Both the position numbers and the translations under genes were made by a program. The notes below the pieces were generated by a model. That model made no database searches, was not told where the DNA came from, and was given only the letters and a program-made list of their open reading frames with translations. Shown piece by piece: positions 34,791 through 43,137 of a stretch of 64,000 nt of DNA. The stretch is from a bacterium UBP2_UBA5202 (GTDB lineage Bacteria > Edwardsbacteria > AC1 > EtOH8). The DNA lies in the NCBI GenBank assembly GCA_002412795.1, contig DHVS01000031.1, positions 1-64,000 of the forward strand, in the 5' to 3' direction. Position 1 is the stretch's first letter; every line of letters begins with the position of its first letter.

Positions 34791-35879
34791 ATGCCAAAGC
34801 AATTTGATTGTAACATAGTCTTTGACACCCGGATGTACAAAAACTCCGGCATCGGATCTTATATACGCAACTTGGTCGGGCAATACTCCAAAAACCCCAT
34901 CAAGAATAATTTAACTTTCCTTACCAGCGAAGAAATCCCAGGGCTGGGTCTTAAAACCAAACATTGCCCGTACAAGATCTACGGTCTGGCCGAGCAGACG
35001 CTTCTGCCTTACTCGGTCAGAAAGGCCGCACTTTTGCACACCCCGCATTACAATGCCCCGGTGCTTTTCCCCGGCAAGCTGGTGGTCACCATTCACGATC
35101 TGATCCACTTGAACTATTATGACCAGCTTCCGTCGTTATTCCATAAATTATACGCCAAGACAATGATGGGAGCGGTGGTCAAGAGGGCTGATGCCATCAT
35201 GACCGACTCGGATTGGACGAAAAAGGATATATGCCGAAGATGGCCTTGGGCCGAGACAAAGACGAAAACAGTCTACTGCGGAGTGTCCGAGTCCCGGGAA
35301 CATTCAAGCCCCAAAGAGGTGCTGGGCAGGTATGGCATCACTAAGCCATATATCTTTTATGTCGGCCTTTTGAAGCGCCATAAGAACCTGATACGTTTGG
35401 TGGAATCATTTGCCGCTGCCCAGGGTTCCCTTAAGGGAGAATACCTGCTGGTAATTTCCGGTGACCCCAAAAGTGACGATGCCGGCCTGAAACAACATAT
35501 TGACGGTTCTCCCTACCGCAAGTTGATTCGCCTGACCGGGTTTGTCCCCGGCGCAGATTTGCCGGCATTATTTGGCCAGTCCGCGGCATTTGCTTTTCCC
35601 TCGTTGGCCGAGGGCTTTGGCCTGCCGCCGCTGGAGGCCATGTCCTACGGAGTCCCGGTAATATCCAGCAATGCCACCTGTCTGCCTGAGATATTGAAGG
35701 ATGCCCCGCTGTACTTTGATCCATTAAATGTTGATGATATGGCTGCCTGCCTGGAAAGGGCGGTCAGCGATACAGCCTGGCGGCAGGAGGCCATAAGCAA
35801 GGGTACTGCGGTGGCTGCCGGTTACCGCTGGGAGGAAACCGCCCGGGAGTGTCTTGACCTGTATCAGTCCCTACTTTGA
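34791..35879 (+). CDS. Family 4 glycosyltransferase
   Basis: 362-aa GT-B enzyme of the mannosyltransferase-like GT4 branch. It starts with FDTRMYKNSGIGSYIRNLV, then VTIHDLIHLNYYDQ, YVGLLKRHKNLIRLVESF, and the donor motif FPSLAEGFGLPPLEAMSYG. GC content returns towards the window norm within the first 200 bp, so the cassette boundary lies near its start. Confidence 0.86.
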   Translation: MPKQFDCNIVFDTRMYKNSGIGSYIRNLVGQYSKNPIKNNLTFLTSEEIPGLGLKTKHCPYKIYGLAEQTLLPYSVRKAALLHTPHYNAPVLFPGKLVVTIHDLIHLNYYDQLPSLFHKLYAKTMMGAVVKRADAIMTDSDWTKKDICRRWPWAETKTKTVYCGVSESREHSSPKEVLGRYGITKPYIFYVGLLKRHKNLIRLVESFAAAQGSLKGEYLLVISGDPKSDDAGLKQHIDGSPYRKLIRLTGFVPGADLPALFGQSAAFAFPSLAEGFGLPPLEAMSYGVPVISSNATCLPEILKDAPLYFDPLNVDDMAACLERAVSDTAWRQEAISKGTAVAAGYRWEETARECLDLYQSLL

Positions 35880-35932
35880 AAAATGGCCGGTCGAGTGTGT
35901 CTGCCAAATAGGAATTTACCGGAGTTAGAAAC

Positions 35933-37057
35933 ATGCAGGAGAAGAACATAGCGGCCATGCCTGTAAAAGGCCATAAAGTCGCCATAATACACGACTGGCT
36001 GACCGGCATGAGGGGAGGGGAGAAAGTGCTGGAGCTGATGCTGTCCATTTTTCCCCAGGCCGACATATTTACATTGCTTTGGGTCAAAGGAAGTGTTTCG
36101 GAGAAGATCGAAAAACAAAAGATCACCGCCTCCTTTTTGCAAAAAATACCATTTATCAGGAAGAGCTACCGCAGCTTTCTTCCCCTGTTTCCTCTGGCCA
36201 TTGAAAGCTTTGACCTAAACGAATACGACCTGGTCATTTCCTCGAGCCATTGCGTGGCCAAGGGCATCATCCCCCCGCCCCAGGCCCGGCATATCTGTTA
36301 TTGTTATACCCCGATGAGATATATATGGAATATGTACTCTGAGTATTTCAAGGACGTCAAGAATCCGTTCTCTGTGATAGCCTACCGTTCGGCCTCGCAT
36401 TATCTAAGGCTCTGGGACCTCAGCACCAATAGCAGGGTCGACGACTTCATCGCCATCAGCGATCATATAAGCCGGCGTATCCAGCGTTATTACAACCGGC
36501 CCTCAACGGTGATCTATCCCCCGGTGGATACAGAGTATTACCATCCCGTTCCTGACAGGGCCATACCGGAACCTTATTACCTGATAGTTTCCGCGCTGGT
36601 CCCCTACAAAAAAGTTGATCTGGCCGTAAAAGCCTTTAATCGGAACGGGAAAAGATTGGTTATCATTGGCGAAGGCCCGGAAAAAAGCAAATTACTGAGA
36701 AAAGCAAATGACAACATCAGTTTCCTGGGCTGGAAGAACAATGAACAGCTACGGCAATGGTACAGCCACTGTTCGGCTTTGGTGTTTCCCGGTGAGGAGG
36801 ATTTTGGAATAGTGCCGCTGGAGGCCCAAGCCTGCGGCAGCCCGGTGATAGCCTACCGCAAGGGCGGGGCCACCGAAACGATAATCGACCGCCAGACCGG
36901 AATATTTTTTGACAGGCAGACAATGGAGGAATTGCAGAACGCCGTAATTGTCCATGAGAAGATGCCATATGATAAAATGAAAATAATCGCCAATGCCAAG
37001 CGGTTCAGCAATGAAATATTTTGCGAAAACCTTAAGAAGCAAATATTCCCCGGCTAA
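35933..37057 (+). CDS. Family 4 glycosyltransferase (WbaZ-like mannosyltransferase)
   Basis: 374-aa GT-B enzyme with the WbaZ-type start VAIIHDWLTGMRGGEKVLE, then LPLFPLAIESFDL, YCYTPMRYIWNMY, SRRIQRYYNRPSTVIYPPVD and the donor motif FPGEEDFGIVPLEAQACG. In this branch the donor is often GDP-mannose, in keeping with gmd upstream; the assignment is by resemblance. A later ATG at 35957 is possible. Confidence 0.86.
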   Translation: MQEKNIAAMPVKGHKVAIIHDWLTGMRGGEKVLELMLSIFPQADIFTLLWVKGSVSEKIEKQKITASFLQKIPFIRKSYRSFLPLFPLAIESFDLNEYDLVISSSHCVAKGIIPPPQARHICYCYTPMRYIWNMYSEYFKDVKNPFSVIAYRSASHYLRLWDLSTNSRVDDFIAISDHISRRIQRYYNRPSTVIYPPVDTEYYHPVPDRAIPEPYYLIVSALVPYKKVDLAVKAFNRNGKRLVIIGEGPEKSKLLRKANDNISFLGWKNNEQLRQWYSHCSALVFPGEEDFGIVPLEAQACGSPVIAYRKGGATETIIDRQTGIFFDRQTMEELQNAVIVHEKMPYDKMKIIANAKRFSNEIFCENLKKQIFPG

Positions 37058-37169
37058 AAGTATTTCGACCCCTGGCAGGATAAGAGATTGTACGGCAGAT
37101 CTCTGATATGAACTTGGTTCACAGGCAGATTATTCCTCCAAAAAACTGAAACAACCGAGTGCAATTGAC

Positions 37170-38585
37170 ATGTTCACCCGCAAAGGCCAGCTGACATTCT
37201 CCGGCGTCCTGATGCTGATGGATGCCCTGATCATCTTCCTGTCCTTCACCATCTCCTACTGGATCCGCTTCCTTTCCGGCTGGATACTGGTGCCCAAGGG
37301 CATCCCGCCCTATTTCTATTATTTCAGCGCCTCGGTGGCGGTGGGGATCCTGTGGGTTTTCATATTCTGGATGGTGGGGCTGTACGAAAGCCGCCAGGTA
37401 ATGACCAGCGACGAGGAGATCTACCGGGTGGCCAAGGGTACGGTGGTGGGGCTGGTGGCCATCATGGCCTTTTCCTTCTTTTACCGCGAGGTGGTATGGT
37501 CCCGTCTGGTGCTGGGGCTGGCCACCACCATCGGCTTCGTGCTGCTTTCCATAGAACGGATACTGGCGGTGAAGGTTTACCGCTGGCTGATGAAAAAATA
37601 CGGCCTGGGCTTAAAGAGGGCCGGGCTGGCGGGCAACGGGGAGACCGCCCAGAAGATACTGGAGCAGATAGAAAAACACCCGGAATACGGTTACCGGATA
37701 GACCTGCTGATCGGAATCTCCGGTTGCTGTAACGCCTCGCAGCAGGAGGGCAAACCCCGGATAGACCTGGCCAGGACCGAAGACCTTTCGGCTTTGGTGG
37801 ACCAGCATTCCCTGGACACCCTGTTCATCGTTCTTCCCCAGCAGAACCAGGGGCAGGTGTCTGACATAGTCAACGCGATAGAACACCGCCAGATCGAGCT
37901 GAAATTCGTGCCCGACCTGATCGGGATCATCAGCCACGATACCAGCGTCTCCCAGCTGGGGGACATCCCCCTGATCAACCTGCGGGTGGTGCCCATCTCC
38001 GACTGGGACCTGCTGATAAAAAGGGCCTTCGACATATCCAGCTCCATTTTGTTTTTAACCATTCTTTCTCCTCTGATGATGGTGCTGGCCGGACTGGTCA
38101 AGCTGGGCTCCAAGGGCCCGGCCTTCTACTCCCAGGAAAGGGTGGGCTACGACGGCACCACCTTTCAGATGTACAAATTCCGTTCCATGCGGATGGATGC
38201 CGAGGATCAGAGCGGCCCGGTCTGGGCCAAAGATGGAGATCCCCGGCGCACCCGGCTGGGAAGCTTCATGCGCAAATACAGCCTGGATGAGCTGCCCCAG
38301 TTCTACAATGTGCTGAAAGGGGACATGAGCCTGGTGGGGCCCCGGCCGGAACGGCCGTTCTTCGTGGCCAAATTCAGGGAACAGATACCCAGGTATGCCT
38401 CGCGCCACAAGGTCAAGTCCGGGGTAACCGGCTGGGCCCAGATCAACGGTTTGCGGGGTGACACCTCCATCATCGAGAGGACCAAGTACGATATTTTTTA
38501 CATTGAACACTGGTCGCTGCTGATGGATATCAAGATCCTGTTCAAAACCGTGATCCAGGTTTTGTTCCCCAATAACGCCTATTAA
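37170..38585 (+). CDS. Polyprenyl-phosphate sugar phosphotransferase (initiating transferase)
   Basis: 471-aa PNPT of the WbaP/WcaJ class that starts repeat-unit synthesis by moving a sugar phosphate from a UDP-sugar to undecaprenyl phosphate. Four N-terminal membrane helices (about 10-125) are followed by a Rossmann-like middle domain and a re-entrant helix at about 288-312. The catalytic C-terminal domain has QERVGYDGTTFQMYKFRSM, LDELPQFYNVLKGDMSLVGPRPE and SGVTGWAQINGLRGDT. The sugar (glucose, galactose or GlcNAc-type) is not decidable by eye. Confidence 0.92.
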   Translation: MFTRKGQLTFSGVLMLMDALIIFLSFTISYWIRFLSGWILVPKGIPPYFYYFSASVAVGILWVFIFWMVGLYESRQVMTSDEEIYRVAKGTVVGLVAIMAFSFFYREVVWSRLVLGLATTIGFVLLSIERILAVKVYRWLMKKYGLGLKRAGLAGNGETAQKILEQIEKHPEYGYRIDLLIGISGCCNASQQEGKPRIDLARTEDLSALVDQHSLDTLFIVLPQQNQGQVSDIVNAIEHRQIELKFVPDLIGIISHDTSVSQLGDIPLINLRVVPISDWDLLIKRAFDISSSILFLTILSPLMMVLAGLVKLGSKGPAFYSQERVGYDGTTFQMYKFRSMRMDAEDQSGPVWAKDGDPRRTRLGSFMRKYSLDELPQFYNVLKGDMSLVGPRPERPFFVAKFREQIPRYASRHKVKSGVTGWAQINGLRGDTSIIERTKYDIFYIEHWSLLMDIKILFKTVIQVLFPNNAY

Positions 38586-38600
38586 GTTGTTGCTTATTTA

Positions 38601-38629
38601 TGGACTTTGACCGGTATATTTGGTATAAT
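38601..38629 (+). promoter_or_regulatory. Extended -10 promoter
   Basis: TGG directly followed by TATAAT (38621-38629), an extended -10 element, with a weak TGGACT at 38601-38606 in the -35 position. It could drive the three coupled genes from 38695. Confidence 0.5.
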
Positions 38630-38694
38630 TAAAAGATATATTCGGAATAAGGCTGCAACATCATAACCGCACCTTCTGACTGACCGGAAGCAAT

Positions 38695-39273
38695 ATGCCC
38701 TCCAAATATTATTTGCATAAAACCTCCTTTGCCGACCTTCCGGTGAACGTGGGAAAAGGGACCAAGATCTGGCATTTCTGCCATATCTGCCGGGGGGCCA
38801 CCATCGGCCAGGATTGCGGCATCGGCCAGAACTGTTACATCTCCGGCCGGGCGGTCATCGGCAACGGCTGCCGGCTGCAGAACAACGTTTCCATCTACGA
38901 TCTGGTGACCCTGGAGGACCGGGTTTTCTGCGGCCCGTCGGTGGTCTTCACCAACGACCTCAATCCCCGGGCGGCCTATCCCAAGCGCGGAAAATGGATC
39001 CCCACCCTGGTCAAAAAAGGGGCCTCGCTGGGAGCCAACAGCACCATCCTGTGCGGGATAGTCATCGGGAGCCACGCCATGGTGGCGGCCGGGGCGGTGG
39101 TTACCAGGGACGTGCCGGATTACGCCGTGATGGCCGGGGTGCCGGCCCGCCAGATGGGCTGGATGTGCGAGTGCGGCGGATCGCTGGATTTCAAAAATGG
39201 CAAAAGAACAGCCTGCCCCGATTGCGGGCGGAAGTATGTTAACAGCGGTAAAAAGGTAGGACCACAGAAATGA
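38695..39273 (+). CDS. WbpD/WlbB-like N-acetyltransferase with C-terminal zinc ribbon
   Basis: 192 aa. A left-handed beta-helix of hexapeptide repeats (IGQDCGIGQNCYISGRAVIGNG) is followed by VVFTNDLNPRAAYPKRGKW and GVPARQMGWMCECGG, like UDP-2-acetamido-3-amino glucuronate N-acetyltransferases. The last 30 residues carry CECGG and CPDCGRKY, a four-Cys zinc-ribbon-like end. It overlaps the next gene by 4 bp. It suggests a diacetamido-uronic acid in the glycan, with the WbpA-like dehydrogenase at 25.9 kb. Confidence 0.82.
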   Translation: MPSKYYLHKTSFADLPVNVGKGTKIWHFCHICRGATIGQDCGIGQNCYISGRAVIGNGCRLQNNVSIYDLVTLEDRVFCGPSVVFTNDLNPRAAYPKRGKWIPTLVKKGASLGANSTILCGIVIGSHAMVAAGAVVTRDVPDYAVMAGVPARQMGWMCECGGSLDFKNGKRTACPDCGRKYVNSGKKVGPQK

Positions 39274-40343
39274 CAGACCTTAACGGGATCGAGCCGGCAT
39301 TCCTTAAAACGGCAGACCCCTCAGATATGTACGGGGTCATTTGCTCCATGCCCCGGCAGGCCCGGGAAGTGCTGGAGATCGTCGATAAAACGGAAATGCC
39401 GTTGACCGATAATGCCTGCCGCAGCCTGATAATCTGCGGGATGGGCGGGTCGGCCATCGCCGGCGATCTGATCTCGGCCTACGGCCAGGACATGATGGCC
39501 ATGCCGGTCTGGGTCCAAAGGAATTACGGACTGCCGGGCTGGGCCGGGCCTAATGATCTGGCCGTGATCAGCAGTTATTCCGGCGATACCGAGGAATCCC
39601 TTTCCGCCTACCACCAGGCCCAAGAGAATGGCCTGCGGATACTGGGCATCACTTCCGGGGGGAAGTTAAAATCGCTGTGTCAGCAAAATAACAATCCCTG
39701 CCTGATAATTCCCGGCGGGCTGCCTCCTCGGGGAGCCTTGGGATATTCGTTCTTTGGCCTTTGGGGGATGCTGACCAAACTCGGCCTGATCAAAGCTTCC
39801 CGATCCGAGGCGGCGGAGGCGGTTGAACTGCTGGAGACCCTGGCCGCGGAGTTTGCCCTGGAAAATCCGGCCCCCAAGAACCAGGCCAAAGAGCTGGCCC
39901 AAAAACTTCAAAACCATTTACCGGTGATCTATTCCTCGGTGGACAGCCTGTGGCCGGTGGCCCGGCGCTGGACCAACCAGATCAACGAGAATTCCAAGAT
40001 GCTTTCCTACTGCGCATTTTTCCCGGAACTCTGCCACAACGAGATCGTGGGCTGGCAGGAGCTTCCCCGGATCCGCCAAAGCGCCAAGATCGTGATGCTG
40101 TCGGACCGGGAGGACCACGGATCCAACGAGCTTAGGGCCGGGATCATCTCCGAACTCTTAAAGACCGAGGCGGCCGAGGTGATCAAGGTCGAGACCCGGG
40201 GGCAGTTGCTGCTGGCCCGGATGTTCTCGGCCATATTCCTGGGGGACATGGCCAGCTATTACCTGGCGCTTTTGAACCAAACCGACCCCACCCCGGTGGA
40301 GCGGATAAAATTCCTGAAAAGCAAACTGGGGGGCGGCAAATGA
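39270..40343 (+). CDS. Bifunctional phosphoglucose/phosphomannose isomerase
   Basis: 357-aa SIS-domain isomerase of the short archaeal/Crenarchaeal type. It has IICGMGGSAIAGDLIS (first SIS), VISSYSGDTEESLSAY with the substrate-binding Ser/Thr cluster, and NENSKMLSYCAFFPELCHNEIVGW with conserved catalytic residues. It links fructose 6-phosphate to glucose 6-phosphate and mannose 6-phosphate, feeding both GDP-mannose and dTDP/UDP-sugar synthesis. It overlaps both neighbours by 4 bp. Confidence 0.88.
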   Translation: MTDLNGIEPAFLKTADPSDMYGVICSMPRQAREVLEIVDKTEMPLTDNACRSLIICGMGGSAIAGDLISAYGQDMMAMPVWVQRNYGLPGWAGPNDLAVISSYSGDTEESLSAYHQAQENGLRILGITSGGKLKSLCQQNNNPCLIIPGGLPPRGALGYSFFGLWGMLTKLGLIKASRSEAAEAVELLETLAAEFALENPAPKNQAKELAQKLQNHLPVIYSSVDSLWPVARRWTNQINENSKMLSYCAFFPELCHNEIVGWQELPRIRQSAKIVMLSDREDHGSNELRAGIISELLKTEAAEVIKVETRGQLLLARMFSAIFLGDMASYYLALLNQTDPTPVERIKFLKSKLGGGK

Positions 40344-41317
40344 AGGCCATCATCCCTGTAGCCGGAGCCGGCACCAGGCTTAGGCCCCACACCCACAGCA
40401 CCCCCAAGGTGCTGATCCCGGTGGCCGGAAAACCCATCATCGGCCACATCCTGAACCAGCTCCAGGGCCTGCCCATCGACGAGGTGATACTGGTGGTCGG
40501 CCACATGGGCGACAAGATCCGGGAATATGTCGAGGGCAATTTCCCCTTTAAAACCACCTTTGTCACCCAGGAAAAAGCCAGGGGGCTGGCCGACGCCATC
40601 TATCTCACCAAACAGACGGTGGGAAACGACGATGCCATAATCATCCTGGGGGACACCATCTTCAAGACCAGCTTTAAGGAGCTCCTCTCCAAGCCAAATT
40701 CCCAGATCGGGGTCAAGCCGGTGGTTGATCCCAGGCGGTTCGGGGTGGTGGAGCAGGAGGGCAAAAAAATAACCAGGCTGGTGGAGAAACCGGAGAACCC
40801 CAAGACCAACCTGGCCATTGTGGGGATCTATCTGATCAGAAAAATGTCCCGGCTGTATGCCGCCATCGACCAGTTGTACCAGAAAAAGATCAAGACCAAG
40901 GGGGAATACCAGCTGACCGACGCCCTGCAGCTGATGCTGGAGCAGGGGGAGACCATGGAATCGTTCACCGTGGAAGGATGGTACGACTGCGGCAAGCCGG
41001 AGACGTTGCTTTCGACCAACCGCCAGCTGCTGGAGATGAGCTCGCTCCACCCCACCCCCCGGCCGGGGGTGGTGATCAACCCCCCGGTCTATGTCGACCC
41101 CGGTGCCAAGCTGGAACACTGCATCATCGGGCCCTACGTTTCCATAGCCGCCGGCAGCAGCATAAAAAACTCAATAATCTCCAACACCATCATCGGCAGC
41201 AACGTCCAGGTCGAGTCCATGATGCTCCAAAACTCCCTGCTGGGGGACAACGCCACGATCCGGGGCAAACAGCGCCGGCTGAACGTGGGGGACGGCTCGG
41301 AAATTGATCTGACTTAA
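40340..41317 (+). CDS. RmlA-long-type sugar-phosphate nucleotidyltransferase
   Basis: 325-aa enzyme. The N-terminal nucleotidyltransferase domain has IPVAGAGTRLRPHTHSTPK, VILVVGHMGDKI, ILGDTIF and VEGWYDCGKPETLL. A C-terminal left-handed beta-helix (about 235-310) contains GPYVSIAAGSSIKNSII. The family is often glucose-1-phosphate thymidylyltransferase, which would feed rmlB. The last 57 bp of the gene are repeated 499 bp downstream. Confidence 0.86.
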   Translation: MKAIIPVAGAGTRLRPHTHSTPKVLIPVAGKPIIGHILNQLQGLPIDEVILVVGHMGDKIREYVEGNFPFKTTFVTQEKARGLADAIYLTKQTVGNDDAIIILGDTIFKTSFKELLSKPNSQIGVKPVVDPRRFGVVEQEGKKITRLVEKPENPKTNLAIVGIYLIRKMSRLYAAIDQLYQKKIKTKGEYQLTDALQLMLEQGETMESFTVEGWYDCGKPETLLSTNRQLLEMSSLHPTPRPGVVINPPVYVDPGAKLEHCIIGPYVSIAAGSSIKNSIISNTIIGSNVQVESMMLQNSLLGDNATIRGKQRRLNVGDGSEIDLT

Positions 41318-41321
41318 GGGA

Positions 41322-41396
41322 GCTAACCCTAAATCCCTTCCCCGCGAGGGAAGGGATTTATAGCTACCCTTCCCTATGGGGAAGGGAGGGGTTAGG
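41322..41396. repeat. Nested palindromic element after the nucleotidyltransferase gene
   Basis: Two perfect hairpins, AAATCCCTTCCC (41331-41342) with GGGAAGGGATTT (41348-41359) and CCCTTCCC with GGGAAGGG (41367-41386). They are enclosed by outer arms CTAACCC and GGGGTTAG. There is no T run, so it is more REP-like than a terminator. Confidence 0.7.
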
Positions 41397-41469
41397 TCAA
41401 ACAGGATAGCTATAAAACAAAACGCCATTATAAGGGGTTAAAAAGGGGTTCCGAAGAGGCAAAGTAGAT

Positions 41470-41700
41470 GGAATAAGGGTCGTATTCCAAGGTATATAAG
41501 GCAAATGATGCGGTATTTATCTCTGATTACATGGTATCAGGGTCATAATACATGGTATTGAAGGCAATAACCACGGTATTGAAGGTATATTACATGGTAT
41601 TGGAGCCATAGTACACGGTATTGAAGGCAATTACCACGGTATTGAAGGTATATTACATGGTATTGAGGTCAAATGACATGGTATTTAAAAGATAAAAGAC
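41470..41700. repeat. Tandem array, 21-bp period, 10-11 units
   Basis: GGTAT recurs at 41491, 41512, 41533, 41554, 41575, 41596, 41617, 41638, 41659 and 41680, exactly every 21 bp; a degenerate unit (GGAAT) is at 41470. Middle units begin GGTATTGAAGG. Units at 41575 and 41638 are identical, and those at 41554 and 41617 differ by one base, giving a 63-bp higher-order repeat. The array occupies the centre of the 546-bp gap before metK. No start codon opens a protein across it. Confidence 0.9.
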
Positions 41701-41759
41701 CGGATAACTTAAGTATTTTGAATAAGTTGGGGAATATAAAGAAAATACCACCGCCCTAT

Positions 41760-41816
41760 CGGGACAAAAAGCGCCGACTGAACGTGAGGGACGGTTCGGA
41801 AATTGATCTGACTTAA
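41760..41816 (+). repeat. Second copy of the 3' end of the nucleotidyltransferase gene
   Basis: Matches 41261-41317 at a constant 499-bp offset, including the stop codon (GAAATTGATCTGACTTAA is shared exactly). It could still encode RRLNV-DGSEIDLT with one Gly to Arg change. It lies just before the metK ribosome binding site. Confidence 0.85.
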
Positions 41817-41863
41817 AAGATAACGATTATTAATAAACCTTTTATTTTAGGAGAAAAAACCAA

Positions 41864-43009
41864 ATGGTAGAAAGAGTCCTCTACAGTTCGGAGTCGGTGA
41901 CCGAGGGCCATCCCGACAAGGTCTGCGACCAGATATCGGACGCAATTCTGGACGCCATTCTGGAACAGGACCCCAACGGCCGGGTGGCCTGCGAGACCCT
42001 GGTCACCACCGGGCTGGTGATGGTGGTCGGGGAGATATCCACCAACTGCTACATCCCCTTTCCCAAGATCATCCGGGAGACCATCAAGGACATCGGCTAC
42101 ACCGACGCCAAGACCGGTTTCGATTACGAGTCCTGCGCGGTGGTGACCTCCATCCAGGAGCAGTCCGGCGACATAGCCATGGGGGTGGATGTGGGCGGCG
42201 CCGGCGACCAGGGGATGATGTTCGGTTATGCCTGCAACGACACCCCGGAACTGATGCCCATGCCCATCCAGTTGGCCCACCAGCTGACCCGGCGGCTGAG
42301 TGAGGTCCGCAAGAAGGGGACCCTGGATTACCTCCGTCCCGACGGCAAGTCCCAGGTGACGGTGGAATACGACAACGGCAAGCCCAAGCGGGTGGACACC
42401 ATCGTGATCTCGGCCCAGCATAATCCCGAGGTCAAGGAGGAGAGGGTCAAGCGGGACATCATCAAGCACGTCATCAACCGGGTGGTCAGCGCCAAGCTGA
42501 TGGACGACAAGACCAAGATCCTGGTCAACCCCACCGGGCGTTTCGTCATCGGCGGGCCCCAGGGCGATTCCGGCCTGACCGGGCGCAAGATCATAGTTGA
42601 CACCTACGGCGGACTGGGCCGGCACGGCGGCGGCTGCTTCTCGGGCAAGGACCCCTCCAAGGTGGACCGGAGCGCGGCCTATGCCGCCCGGTACATCGCC
42701 AAGAACGTGGTGGCGGCCGGGCTGGCCGACCGCTGCGAGATCCAGCTGGCCTATGCCATCGGAGTGGCCGAGCCGGTCTCCATCGCGGTCGACACTTACT
42801 GCACCGGCAAGGTGGACAGCGCCAAGATCACCAAGATCATCCGCCAGCACTTTGACCTGACCCCCCACGGCATCATCTCGATGCTCAATCTGAAACGCCC
42901 CATCTACCGCAAAACCGCTGCTTACGGGCATTTCGGGCGCGAGGAGGAAGGCTTTACCTGGGAAAAGACCGACATGGCCGCCAAACTCCGCGCCGCGGCT
43001 AAAAAATAA
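41864..43009 (+). CDS. metK: S-adenosylmethionine synthetase
   Basis: 381-aa enzyme making SAM from methionine and ATP. Motifs are EGHPDKVCDQISDAILD near 14, GGAGDQGMMFGYACNDTPELMP, DNGKPKRVDTIVISAQH and YGGLGRHGGGCFSGKDPSKVDRS (phosphate loop), with the usual length. AGGAG lies 10 bp before the ATG. With ahcY downstream it forms the methyl-cycle pair. Confidence 0.97.
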   Translation: MVERVLYSSESVTEGHPDKVCDQISDAILDAILEQDPNGRVACETLVTTGLVMVVGEISTNCYIPFPKIIRETIKDIGYTDAKTGFDYESCAVVTSIQEQSGDIAMGVDVGGAGDQGMMFGYACNDTPELMPMPIQLAHQLTRRLSEVRKKGTLDYLRPDGKSQVTVEYDNGKPKRVDTIVISAQHNPEVKEERVKRDIIKHVINRVVSAKLMDDKTKILVNPTGRFVIGGPQGDSGLTGRKIIVDTYGGLGRHGGGCFSGKDPSKVDRSAAYAARYIAKNVVAAGLADRCEIQLAYAIGVAEPVSIAVDTYCTGKVDSAKITKIIRQHFDLTPHGIISMLNLKRPIYRKTAAYGHFGREEEGFTWEKTDMAAKLRAAAKK

Positions 43010-43020
43010 GTGATCATTCA

Positions 43021-43103
43021 GCCACAAAGACACCAAGACACAAATATTACCATTCACAATTTACGATTCACGATTTGGTTTAGTGCCTTCGTGTCTTAGT
43101 GGC
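43021..43103. repeat. Inverted-end dispersed repeat (GCCACAAAGACAC family)
   Basis: GCCACAAAGACACCAAGACAC at 43021-43041 is answered by GTGTCTTAGTGGC at 43091-43103, with AT-rich DNA between. It is the clearest full-length member of the family in this window and sits between metK and ahcY. Confidence 0.65.
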
Positions 43104-43137
43104 TCTGAAGAGTTACAAAATTAAGGAGAAAGAAAGA

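Noticed and set aside
41530..41676. Heptapeptide-repeat protein (GIEGxxH) encoded by the 21-bp array
   Set aside because: A 21-bp period keeps one frame open for about 50 codons, but there is no ATG, GTG or TTG start in that frame, no ribosome binding site, and stop codons close it on both sides. The open frame is a by-product of the period.
41470..41700. CRISPR array
   Set aside because: The units are contiguous at 21 bp with no conserved repeat separated by unique spacers, and no cas genes are nearby.
41813..43057. 414-aa minus-strand open frame opposite metK
   Set aside because: The metK frame carries all SAM synthetase motifs; the reverse frame is His/Gly/Leu-rich shadow sequence.
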